Shown piece by piece: positions 37,255 through 45,145 of a stretch of DNA of 64,000 bases; position 1 is the stretch's first letter, and every line of letters begins with the position of its first letter. The notes below the pieces were generated by a model, which worked only from the letters and a program-made list of their open reading frames with translations, was not told where the DNA came from and made no database searches. Origin of the DNA: Hydrogenophaga sp. PBL-H3 (lineage in GTDB: Bacteria; Pseudomonadota; Gammaproteobacteria; Burkholderiales; Burkholderiaceae_C); contig NZ_CP044972.1 in NCBI RefSeq assembly GCF_010104355.1, positions 3,844,001-3,908,000 on the forward strand, given 5' to 3'. Made by a program: the position numbers and the translations under genes.

Positions 37255-38654
37255 GCACAGCGCCACGCGCGCGCCTGCTGGTCGTCGACGACGACGCCGA
37301 CATGCTGCGCCTGCTGGCGATGCGCCTGGGCTCGGCGGGTTACCACGTCACCTCGGTCGGCTCGGCCGAAGCCGCGCTCAGCCAGCTCGACATCGAACGG
37401 CCCCAGCTGGTGCTCTCCGACGTGCGCCTGCCGGGGAAAGACGGGCTGGCCCTGTTCGACGAAATCCGCAAGCGTCACCCCTCACTCCCCGTGATCCTGC
37501 TGACCGCGCACGGCACCATTCCCGATGCGGTGGAAGCCACGGCGCGCGGCGTCTTCACCTATCTCACCAAACCCTACGACGCCAAGGAACTGCTGGAGAA
37601 GATTGCGCAGGCCCTGGCGCTGGGCGCACCGGCCAGCGACAACGCGCGGGTGGATGAAGCCTGGCGCAGCGAAATCGTGAGCCGCTCCAACCGCATGGCC
37701 GACCTGCTGGCCGAGGCGCGCATGGTGGCCCAGAGCGACGCCAGCGTTCTGCTGCGCGGCGATTCGGGCACCGGCAAGGAAATGCTGGCGCGCGCCATCC
37801 ACAAGGCCAGCGCGCGCGCTTCCCGGCCTTTCATTGCGGTGAACTGCGGCGCCATCCCCGAGGCCCTGCTCGAATCCGAGCTGTTCGGCCACATGAAGGG
37901 CGCCTTCACCGACGCCGTGGCCAATCACAAGGGCCTGTTCCAGGCGGCCGACGGCGGCACGCTGCTGCTCGACGAGATTGGGGACATGCCGCCCGCCCTG
38001 CAGGTGAAGCTGCTGCGCGTGCTGCAGGAGCGTGCGGTGCGCCCGCTGGGATCGAGCCAGTCGCTGCCGGTGGACGTGCGCATCATCTCGGCCACCCACC
38101 GCGACCTGGAAGAGGCCATGGCCACGGCGCAGTTCCGCGAAGACCTGTACTACCGCCTCAACGTGGTCACGCTGACCCTGCCCACACTGGCCGAACGGCG
38201 CGAAGACATTCCGCTCCTGGCCAACCATTTCCTGGCCAAGCTGGCCGCCAAGTACGGCAAACGCAGCTCGGGCTTTGCACCCGAGGCGCTCAAGGCACTG
38301 ACCATGTCGGCCTGGCCGGGCAATGTGCGCCAGCTCTACAACGTGGTCGAGCAGGTCTGTGCGCTCTCGACCACGCCGCTGGTTTCGCTGGCGCTGGTGC
38401 AGCGCGCGCTGCGCACGCCCTCGGTGGAGGTGCTGAGCTTTGCCGACGCCAAGCAGCGCTTCGAGCGCGACTACCTGGTGGGCCTGCTCAAGATGACCGA
38501 CGGCAACGTGGCCGACGCAGCCCGCCTGGCGCAGCGCAACCGCACCGAGTTCTACCGGTTGCTGCAAAAACACGCCTTGACGCCAGGCCTCTTCAAAAGC
38601 GACGCCACCCCGGGTTCTTCGGGTATTCCCGGAGATGCTGTCGCCGATGAGTGA
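37251..38654 (+). CDS. glrR: Sigma-54-dependent response regulator GlrR/QseF
   Basis: A 467-residue NtrC-family activator. The receiver domain has LLVVDDDADML and phospho-acceptor Asp in LSDVRLPGKDG. The AAA+ domain has Walker A GDSGTGKEMLARA (near 172), the sigma-54 loop reading GAFTDA instead of GAFTGA (near 217) and Walker B GGTLLLDEIGDMP. A Fis-type HTH is at the C-terminus (DGNVADAARLAQRNRTEFYRLL). Its last codons contain one of two TGTC-N10-GACA sites, and opgG follows after 190 bp. Confidence 0.93.
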   Translation: MSTAPRARLLVVDDDADMLRLLAMRLGSAGYHVTSVGSAEAALSQLDIERPQLVLSDVRLPGKDGLALFDEIRKRHPSLPVILLTAHGTIPDAVEATARGVFTYLTKPYDAKELLEKIAQALALGAPASDNARVDEAWRSEIVSRSNRMADLLAEARMVAQSDASVLLRGDSGTGKEMLARAIHKASARASRPFIAVNCGAIPEALLESELFGHMKGAFTDAVANHKGLFQAADGGTLLLDEIGDMPPALQVKLLRVLQERAVRPLGSSQSLPVDVRIISATHRDLEEAMATAQFREDLYYRLNVVTLTLPTLAERREDIPLLANHFLAKLAAKYGKRSSGFAPEALKALTMSAWPGNVRQLYNVVEQVCALSTTPLVSLALVQRALRTPSVEVLSFADAKQRFERDYLVGLLKMTDGNVADAARLAQRNRTEFYRLLQKHALTPGLFKSDATPGSSGIPGDAVADE

Positions 38655-38656
38655 CA
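38639..38656. promoter_or_regulatory. Predicted GlrR binding site 1
   Basis: An exact TGTC-N10-GACA match overlapping the glrR stop codon. This inverted motif is the GlrR recognition sequence established upstream of E. coli glmY. It lies about 175 bp upstream of the sigma-54 promoter. Confidence 0.7.
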
Positions 38657-38703
38657 AGCACATCTCTTTGATTTCATTGAGATTGTTGAAATTCACCCGG
38701 CCA

Positions 38704-38725
38704 TTTGTCGCTGTTTGACGACAAA
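38704..38725. promoter_or_regulatory. Predicted GlrR binding site 2
   Basis: A perfect 7-bp inverted repeat TTTGTCG / CGACAAA with an 8-bp spacer, containing an exact TGTC-N10-GACA at 38706-38723. It is centred about 104 bp upstream of the -24 element, a usual enhancer distance. Confidence 0.8.
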
Positions 38726-38785
38726 AATGCCGTTCTGACGCGGCTTGCCGGCTCTCAGGCGGGTCGCCAAAAGAAGTTTCCAACG

Positions 38786-38798
38786 CAAGTCGTTGATT
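38786..38798 (-). promoter_or_regulatory. Predicted IHF site
   Basis: On the minus strand AATCAACGACTTG matches the IHF consensus WATCAANNNNTTR at every defined position. It sits between the GlrR sites and the sigma-54 promoter, where DNA bending would loop the activator to the polymerase. Confidence 0.65.
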
Positions 38799-38817
38799 CG
38801 GCTGCATTTTTCTGACC

Positions 38818-38832
38818 TGGCACAGGGTTTGC
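38818..38832 (+). promoter_or_regulatory. Predicted sigma-54 (-24/-12) promoter of opgGH
   Basis: TGGCAC-N5-TTGC, with the invariant GG and GC exactly 10 bp apart. The predicted transcription start is about 12 bp downstream, close to 38844, essentially at the opgG start codon. Confidence 0.75.
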
Positions 38833-38844
38833 CCTCATGAAGGC

Positions 38845-40416
38845 ATGCCCCGCTCGATTCGCCCCTTTTCAGCCTCCCGACGCCACCGCGCCGCAGCGCT
38901 GCTGGGCGCCTTGCTGGCCTTGCTTTGCGGGGCGTCAGCCCAGGCTCAGCGCCTGGACTGGGACGGCCTGACCCAGCTGGCCCAGACCCGCGCCGCCGAG
39001 CCCCTGCGCGCAAACAGCGACAAGCTGCCGGCCGAGCTGGCCAGCATCACCTACGACCAGTTGCGCGACATCCGCTTCAAGCCCGAGCAGTCGCTCTGGC
39101 GCACCGACGCCCTGCCGTTTGAAGCCCAGTTTTTTCACCTCGGCCTGTACCAGCTTGACCCCGTGCGCATCCACGAGCTCTTGCCCGATGGCCGGGTGAA
39201 CCACCTGCCGTACCGCAGCGCCGACTTCGACGTCGGCAAGAACACCTTCAACCCCGCGCCATGGGGCGACCTCGGGCACGCCGGCTTTCGCCTGCACTAC
39301 CCCCTCAACGGCCAGACCTACAAGGACGAACTGGTCGTGTTCCAGGGCGCAAGCTACTTCCGCGCGCTCGGCGCCGGCCAGCAATACGGCCTGTCGGCTC
39401 GCGGCCTGGCGATCGACACCGTGGGCGGCAGCGGCGAGGAATTCCCGCGCTTCACCGAGTTCTGGCTGGAACGCCCCGTCGCAGGCGCCACCGAGGCCAC
39501 CGTGCTGGCCTTGCTCGAATCGAAGCGCGCCACCGGCGCCTACCGCTTTGTGATCCGTCCCGGCCAGCAAACCACCACCACGGTCAACGCCCGCATCTTC
39601 CTGCGCCCCGGCGCTGGCCCGGTGAACACCCTGGGCATCGCGCCGCTGACCAGCATGTTCCTCTCGGGCGAAAACCAGCCCATGGCCGGCGACTTCCGCC
39701 CCGAAGTGCACGACTCCGACGGTTTGATGATGGTCAGTGGCGAGGGCGAATGGCTGTGGCGCCCGCTGCAGCGCCCGAAGGCGGTGACGGTCAGCTCGTT
39801 CAGCATGCAGAACCCGCGCGGCTTCGGCCTCATGCAGCGCGACCGCAGCTTTGCCAGCTATGAAGACGTGGAAGCGCGCTACGAGCGCCGCCCGAGCGCC
39901 TGGATCAAGCCGCTGGGCGACTGGGGCCCGGGCCGCGTGGAGCTGGTGCAGCTGCCCGCGCCCGACGAGACGCACGACAACATCGTGGCGTACTGGGTGC
40001 CTGCCACCCTGCCCGCACCGGGCCAGCCGCTGGAAGTGGCCTACGAACTGGCCTGGCAAGGCGATGCGCAGCAACGCCCGCCATCGAGCTGGGTCACCCA
40101 GAGCCGCCGAGGCCATGGCTACACCCAGCTCAGCACAGAAGAACAAGGCCGCCAGCCGCAATACGTCCTCGACTTCACCGGCCCCGCGCTGGACGCGCTG
40201 CCCGCGGGCGCCACGGTCAAGGCCGTGGTCAGCGCCAACGCCAACGGCCGCGTGCTCCAGACCCTGGCCTACCCCAACCCCGCCACGCGCTCCTGGCGCG
40301 TGACCGTGCGCGTCGAGCGCATCGATGCGACGCAGCCTGTGGAGCTGCGTGCATTCCTCCAACACAACAACGACACCGTGAGCGAAACATGGACACACCT
40401 GCTGTTACCCGAATGA
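38845..40416 (+). CDS. opgG: Periplasmic glucan biosynthesis protein OpgG/MdoG
   Basis: A 523-residue periplasmic protein needed for branching and assembly of osmoregulated periplasmic glucans. The signal peptide is SRRHRAAALLGALLALLCGASAQAQ. The MdoG domain has SITYDQLRDIRFKPEQSLW, FFHLGLY and the DSDGL region (PEVHDSDGLMMVSGEGEWLWRPL). The start at 38845 is the only in-frame ATG before the signal peptide. No Shine-Dalgarno fits well if transcription begins at the sigma-54 promoter. Confidence 0.95.
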   Translation: MPRSIRPFSASRRHRAAALLGALLALLCGASAQAQRLDWDGLTQLAQTRAAEPLRANSDKLPAELASITYDQLRDIRFKPEQSLWRTDALPFEAQFFHLGLYQLDPVRIHELLPDGRVNHLPYRSADFDVGKNTFNPAPWGDLGHAGFRLHYPLNGQTYKDELVVFQGASYFRALGAGQQYGLSARGLAIDTVGGSGEEFPRFTEFWLERPVAGATEATVLALLESKRATGAYRFVIRPGQQTTTTVNARIFLRPGAGPVNTLGIAPLTSMFLSGENQPMAGDFRPEVHDSDGLMMVSGEGEWLWRPLQRPKAVTVSSFSMQNPRGFGLMQRDRSFASYEDVEARYERRPSAWIKPLGDWGPGRVELVQLPAPDETHDNIVAYWVPATLPAPGQPLEVAYELAWQGDAQQRPPSSWVTQSRRGHGYTQLSTEEQGRQPQYVLDFTGPALDALPAGATVKAVVSANANGRVLQTLAYPNPATRSWRVTVRVERIDATQPVELRAFLQHNNDTVSETWTHLLLPE

Positions 40417-42395
40417 GCACTCCGACCCACCCTGCCCCGTCCCAGCGCAGCGTGCTGCGCGAAGAACGCCACCCCAACGCCGTGACCGCACCGCCGCTCA
40501 ACCGCGGCTCCATGGTGCCGCGTCCGTGGCGCGGTTTCTGGAACAGCATTGGCACCGCGCTGCTGAGCACGGCCAGCCGCGTGCTGCCGCCGTACTCGCA
40601 GGCAACACAAGACGATGCCAGGCCAGCACCCGAGGCCTGGGAAACCGCGGCCAACCGGCGCCGCATGGTGTTCGTGCTGCTCACCGTGCTGAGCACGGCG
40701 TTTGCCACCAGCCTGTTCGCCGACGCTCAGCCCGAGCACGACAACCTGTGGCTGCAAGTCGGCCAGCTGGCGCTCTTCGGCCTGCTGTCGGCCTGGGTCG
40801 TCACCGGTTTCGTGACCGCCCTCATGGGTTTCTGGGTCTCGCTGCGCGGTGACGCGCACACGCTCTCGGCCGCCGCGGTGCGCCACCACCCCATGAACCC
40901 CGAAGCGCGCACGGCGATCATCATGCCGATCTGCAACGAGGACGTGGCCACCGTGTTCGCCGGCCTGCGCGCCACCTGCGAGTCGCTCGCCGCCACCGGC
41001 CACGCGCGCCAGTTCGACGTGTTCGTGCTCTCCGACAGCTACGACCCGGCGATCGCCGCCGCTGAAAAATCCGCCTGGGAAAACCTGCGTGCCGCGCTCG
41101 CCGCCCAGCCCGAGCTGCCGCAGATCGAGGTGTACTACCGCCTGCGCACACGCCGCACCCACCGCAAGGCCGGCAACGTGGCCGACTTCTGCCGCCGCTG
41201 GGGCAAGGACTACCGCTACATGGTCGTGCTCGATGCCGACAGCGTCATGAGCGGCAGCTGCATCGTCTCCATGGTCAAACTGATGGAAGCCCACCCCAAG
41301 GCCGGCATCGTGCAGACCGCCACGCAAGCCATCGGCCACGCCACGCTGCACGCCCGCGCGCAGCAGTTCGGCTCGCGCGTCACCGGTCGCCTGTTCACGC
41401 TGGGCATGCAGTTCTGGCAGCTCGGCGAGTCGCACTACTGGGGCCACAACGCGATCATCCGCGTCGAGCCCTTCATGCGGCATTGCGCGCTCGCGCCCAT
41501 CAAGGGCACGGGCGGCATGGCCGGCGGCATCATGTCGCACGACTTTGTGGAAGCCGCGCTGATGCGCCGCGCCGGCTTCCAGGTGTGGCTGGTCTCCGAC
41601 CTCACCGGCAGCTACGAGCAGCAGCCGCCCGACCTGCTGAGCGAGTTGCAGCGCGACCGCCGCTGGTGCCAGGGCAACCTGCAGAACTCGCGCCTGATGG
41701 CCGAGCCCGGCATCCACCGCGTGCACCGCACCATGTTCGCCATCGGCGCCATGTCCTACCTCTCGGCCCCGCTGTGGCTGGCCTTCCTGACCATCGGTAC
41801 CGCCCTGTGGGCCGCCGACGCCAGCACGATCCCGCACTGGCAAGCCGTGCCCGAAGAGCTGCGCGCCCTGTGGATGTGGACGCTGACCATGCTGTTCATG
41901 CCACGCGTGCTGGGTCTGCTGGCCGTGTTCCTGAAGGGCGAGCAAAAATCGTTCGGCGGCACCGTGGGACTGCTCGGCAGTTCCGTGGTGGAAACCGTGC
42001 TGGCCCTGATGCAGGCCCCCATCCGCATGCTGGCGCACTCGCTGTTCGTGCTGGTGGCGCTCACCGGCCTGAAGCTGGAATGGAAGTCGCCCCCCCGTGA
42101 AGCCAACGGCGTGAGCTGGCGCGATGCCCTGGCGCGACTGGCGCCGATGACGGCGGTGATCGGCCTGCTGGGCCTGGGTGTGGCCGCGATCAACGCCAAC
42201 GCGCTGATCTGGCTCGCCCCGGTGGCCCTGCCGCTGCTGCTGGCCGTGCCCCTGACCGTGGCCACCAGCCATGTGGACCTGGGTGCCTGGATGCGCTCGC
42301 GCGGCGTGCTGCTGATCCCCGAAGAGTCGTGGTCGCCCGCCGTGCTGCGCCGGGCGTGGCGCCACGCCAGCCGATTGGCGCTTCAGGTCGCCTGA
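40389..42395 (+). CDS. opgH: Glucans biosynthesis glucosyltransferase OpgH/MdoH
   Basis: A 668-residue inner-membrane GT2 enzyme that polymerises the glucan backbone from UDP-glucose. It has TAIIMPICNEDVATVFAGLRAT, VLDADSVMSG (D-x-D), EAALMRRAGFQVWLV and the QRDRRWCQGNLQN (Q/RxxRW) motif. Several membrane helices flank the catalytic domain. The first ATG at 40389 overlaps opgG by 28 bases; an ATG at 40413 in an ATGA overlap is an equally good start. A strong terminator follows. Confidence 0.95.
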   Translation: MDTPAVTRMSTPTHPAPSQRSVLREERHPNAVTAPPLNRGSMVPRPWRGFWNSIGTALLSTASRVLPPYSQATQDDARPAPEAWETAANRRRMVFVLLTVLSTAFATSLFADAQPEHDNLWLQVGQLALFGLLSAWVVTGFVTALMGFWVSLRGDAHTLSAAAVRHHPMNPEARTAIIMPICNEDVATVFAGLRATCESLAATGHARQFDVFVLSDSYDPAIAAAEKSAWENLRAALAAQPELPQIEVYYRLRTRRTHRKAGNVADFCRRWGKDYRYMVVLDADSVMSGSCIVSMVKLMEAHPKAGIVQTATQAIGHATLHARAQQFGSRVTGRLFTLGMQFWQLGESHYWGHNAIIRVEPFMRHCALAPIKGTGGMAGGIMSHDFVEAALMRRAGFQVWLVSDLTGSYEQQPPDLLSELQRDRRWCQGNLQNSRLMAEPGIHRVHRTMFAIGAMSYLSAPLWLAFLTIGTALWAADASTIPHWQAVPEELRALWMWTLTMLFMPRVLGLLAVFLKGEQKSFGGTVGLLGSSVVETVLALMQAPIRMLAHSLFVLVALTGLKLEWKSPPREANGVSWRDALARLAPMTAVIGLLGLGVAAINANALIWLAPVALPLLLAVPLTVATSHVDLGAWMRSRGVLLIPEESWSPAVLRRAWRHASRLALQVA

Positions 42396-42413
42396 TCCTT
42401 CGCTGATCAACGC

Positions 42414-42456
42414 AAAAGGCCCCACCGGTGTGCACCGGTGGGGCCTTTTGTTTTTT
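42414..42456. terminator. Intrinsic terminator between opgH and ffh
   Basis: A long perfect stem GGCCCCACCGGTG / CACCGGTGGGGCC, extended by A/T pairs, is followed by TTTTGTTTTTT on the plus strand and preceded by AAAA that would serve the minus strand. It separates convergent opgH and ffh, so it may work in both directions. Confidence 0.93.
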
Positions 42457-42491
42457 GGTGATTCGCCAGGGTCTTCGTCGAGGGCGCCGAC

Positions 42492-43862
42492 TCAACCCAT
42501 GCCGGGCAACTTGGGCATGCCCTTCATGCCTCCCATGCGCTTCATCATCTTCATCATCCCGCCGCCCTTCATCTTCTTCATCATGTCCTGCATCTGCTCG
42601 AATTCCTTGAGCAGGCGGTTGACCTCCTGCACCTGCACGCCCGCACCCGCAGCGATGCGGCGCTTGCGCGTGGCCTTGATGATCTCGGGCTTGCGGCGCT
42701 CCTTGAGCGTCATGCTGCAGATGATGCCTTCCTTGCGCTTGATGTCTTTTTCCGCGCGACCCAGATCCGCTTCGCTGGCCTTGGCCGCCATGCCGCTGGG
42801 CAGCTTGTCCATGAGGCTGGAGAGGCCACCCATCTGTTTCATCTGGCGGATCTGATCGAGGAAATCGTTGAGGTCGAAGCCCTCGCCACTCTTGACCTTG
42901 GCCGCGAGTTTCTGCGCGGCCGCCATGTCAACCCCGGCAGTGACCTGCTCCACCAACGCGAGGATGTCGCCCATGCCCAGGATGCGGCCGGCGTGGCGCT
43001 CGGCGTCAAACACCTCCAGGCCATCGATCTTTTCCGACACGCCGGCAAACTTGATCGGCGCACCCGTGACCTGACGCACCGACAGCGCCGCGCCGCCGCG
43101 CGAGTCACCATCGAGCTTCGTCAGGATGATGCCGGTCAGTGGCAGGGCCTCCTTGAACGCCCTGGCGGTGTTGATCGCGTCCTGGCCCTGCATCGCGTCC
43201 ACCACAAACAGCGTCTCCACCGGCTTGAGCACGGCGTGCAGTTCCTGGATCTCGCGCATCAGCGCCTCGTCGATCGCCAGCCGGCCGGCGGTGTCGACCA
43301 GCAACACGTCAAAGTAATGGCGACGCGCGTAGTCGATCGCCGCACGCGCGATGTCCACCGGCTTCTGGTCGGGGGAGCTGGGGAACCACTCGGCGCCAGC
43401 CTGCGCGGTCACCGTCTTGAGCTGCTCGATGGCGGCGGGGCGGTACACGTCGCCCGAGACCGTGAGCACCTTCTTCTTGCGCTTCTCGATCAGGTGCTTG
43501 GCCAGCTTGGCCGTGGTGGTGGTCTTGCCCGCACCTTGCAGGCCGGCCATCAGGATCACCGCCGGCGGTTGCGCCGCGAGGTTGATGTCGGCCACGCCGT
43601 CGCCCATGGTCAGCGCCAGTTCGCGGTTGACGATGCCCACCAGCGCCTGCCCCGGCGTGAGCGAACCCACCACTTCCTGGCCCAGTGCCTTCTCTTTCAC
43701 CCGCGCGATGAAGTCGCGAACCACCGACAGGGCCACGTCGGCCTCCAGCAAGGCCATGCGCACTTCGCGCAGCATGTCGGTGACGTTGGTCTCGGTGATG
43801 CGGGCCTGGCCGCGCATTTCCTTGACGATGCGTGAGAGTCGGTCGGAAAGGGCTGATGCCAT
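42492..43862 (-). CDS. ffh: Signal recognition particle protein Ffh
   Basis: A 456-residue SRP54 GTPase. The N domain is followed by the G domain with GLQGAGKTTTTAKLA, DTAGRLAIDE and TKLDGDSRGGAALS. The Met-rich M domain at the C-terminus (QMQDMMKKMKGGGMMKMMKRMGGMKGMP) binds 4.5S RNA and signal peptides. Length and motifs are normal. Confidence 0.98.
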   Translation of the reverse strand: MASALSDRLSRIVKEMRGQARITETNVTDMLREVRMALLEADVALSVVRDFIARVKEKALGQEVVGSLTPGQALVGIVNRELALTMGDGVADINLAAQPPAVILMAGLQGAGKTTTTAKLAKHLIEKRKKKVLTVSGDVYRPAAIEQLKTVTAQAGAEWFPSSPDQKPVDIARAAIDYARRHYFDVLLVDTAGRLAIDEALMREIQELHAVLKPVETLFVVDAMQGQDAINTARAFKEALPLTGIILTKLDGDSRGGAALSVRQVTGAPIKFAGVSEKIDGLEVFDAERHAGRILGMGDILALVEQVTAGVDMAAAQKLAAKVKSGEGFDLNDFLDQIRQMKQMGGLSSLMDKLPSGMAAKASEADLGRAEKDIKRKEGIICSMTLKERRKPEIIKATRKRRIAAGAGVQVQEVNRLLKEFEQMQDMMKKMKGGGMMKMMKRMGGMKGMPKLPGMG

Positions 43863-44035
43863 GCTGCGCTCGGGTGGTGGGAGAAGAACCCGCAGGCCGC
43901 GGGGTTCGCGCCGGCTGGGAAGGGTGTCGGGCCATTGACCGGGAGACCGGCGGCTGGCAACGGTCAGGGCCGTTAAACTCCGCCAATGATTTTAGCCGCG
44001 CCCACCCCCAGCCCGCTGCGCGCGCCCCGTCTCGC

Positions 44036-44836
44036 ATGAACCTGCTGCCAACGCTCGCTACCAACCTGCCCGCGGTGGTGCTTTCGGTTCTGGCGGCGCT
44101 GGCCTATGCCGTGCTGGCCTGGGTCCATTCGCGCGCATCGGCCCTGCAGAGCCGCACGCTGCTCACCGCAGCCTGGCTGCTGCACCTGGGCGTGCTCGTT
44201 TTCAGCCTGTTCGAGCACCCCGCGCGTTTCGGCTTTGCGCCATCGCTGTCGGTCACCGCCTGGCTGGTACTCACCGTCTACATGATCGAAAGCCGTCTGT
44301 ACCCCCAGTTGCGCGAGCGCTGGACCTTCGCTCTGCTGGGCACGGCGGTGGTGCTGCTGGCCCTGGTGTTTCCGGGCACGCCCTACCCCGCCTTGCGCTC
44401 GAACTGGATGCCCCTGCACTGGGCGCTGGGCATCGCCTCCTACGGTCTCATCGCAGTGGCGGTGGGTCACGCGTGGTTGATGCAGCGCGCTGAAAGGGCC
44501 ATGCGCCTGGGCACCTCCGCCGAGACCGCCATGCCGCTGCTCACACTGGAGCGGTTGACCTTCCGTTTCGTGTCGGCCGGGTTCGTGTTGCTCACGGCCA
44601 CGCTGCTGGCGGGCTGGTATTTCTCCGAGCTGCTCAACCACCGCTGGGTGTGGGACCACAAGTCGGTCTTCTCGGTCTTGTCCTGGATCACCATGGCCGT
44701 GCTGCTCTGGGGGCGCTGGCGTCTGGGGTGGCGCGGGCGCTTTGCCGCACGCATGCTCTACCTCGGCGCCGGGCTGCTGCTGCTGGGCTATGCCGGCTCC
44801 CGCTTCGTGCTTGAAGTCCTGCTGCACCGCAGCTGA
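44036..44836 (+). CDS. CcsA-like cytochrome c assembly family membrane protein (YpjD-like)
   Basis: A 266-residue protein with about eight membrane helices. It has conserved histidines in LLHLGVLVF, MPLHWALGIASYGLIAVAVGHAWL and NHRWVWDHKSVFSVLSW, where the last is the WDHKSVFS-type signature of the YpjD branch of the CcsA/ResC family. A role in heme handling is possible but unproven. It diverges from ffh and is followed by the small PP0621-like gene; ffh next to ypjD is a common pairing. Confidence 0.88.
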   Translation: MNLLPTLATNLPAVVLSVLAALAYAVLAWVHSRASALQSRTLLTAAWLLHLGVLVFSLFEHPARFGFAPSLSVTAWLVLTVYMIESRLYPQLRERWTFALLGTAVVLLALVFPGTPYPALRSNWMPLHWALGIASYGLIAVAVGHAWLMQRAERAMRLGTSAETAMPLLTLERLTFRFVSAGFVLLTATLLAGWYFSELLNHRWVWDHKSVFSVLSWITMAVLLWGRWRLGWRGRFAARMLYLGAGLLLLGYAGSRFVLEVLLHRS

Positions 44837-44848
44837 ACCACTGCCCCC

Positions 44849-45097
44849 ATGAAATACCTGCTCGTTCTGGCTGTGGTGATGGTTGCGTTCTATGTGTGGC
44901 GCAACAACCGCATCACCGACCGCTCGGATGCCTCGCGCCAGCCGCCCCCCTCGCCAGGGGCCACTCGCCTGCCGGTGGTGATGGTGGCTTGCAGGCACTG
45001 TGGCACCCACCTGCCCCAGGGCGACACGGTGCAAGGGGCAATGGGCCCTTATTGCAGCGCCGAACACCGCCGAATCGAGGAAGGCGGTTCGACATGA
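44849..45097 (+). CDS. PP0621-family small protein
   Basis: An 82-residue protein with an N-terminal membrane helix (MKYLLVLAVVMVAFYVW) and a cytosolic zinc-knuckle-like tail. It has VACRHCGTHLP and GPYCSAEH, matching the PP0621 family of unknown function. It lies between the CcsA-like gene and pilS, 49 bases before the latter. Confidence 0.85.
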   Translation: MKYLLVLAVVMVAFYVWRNNRITDRSDASRQPPPSPGATRLPVVMVACRHCGTHLPQGDTVQGAMGPYCSAEHRRIEEGGST

Positions 45098-45145
45098 ACC
45101 GGACTTGCCCACCCCTGATGCAAACGCCAGATCTGCGGAGCTGAA

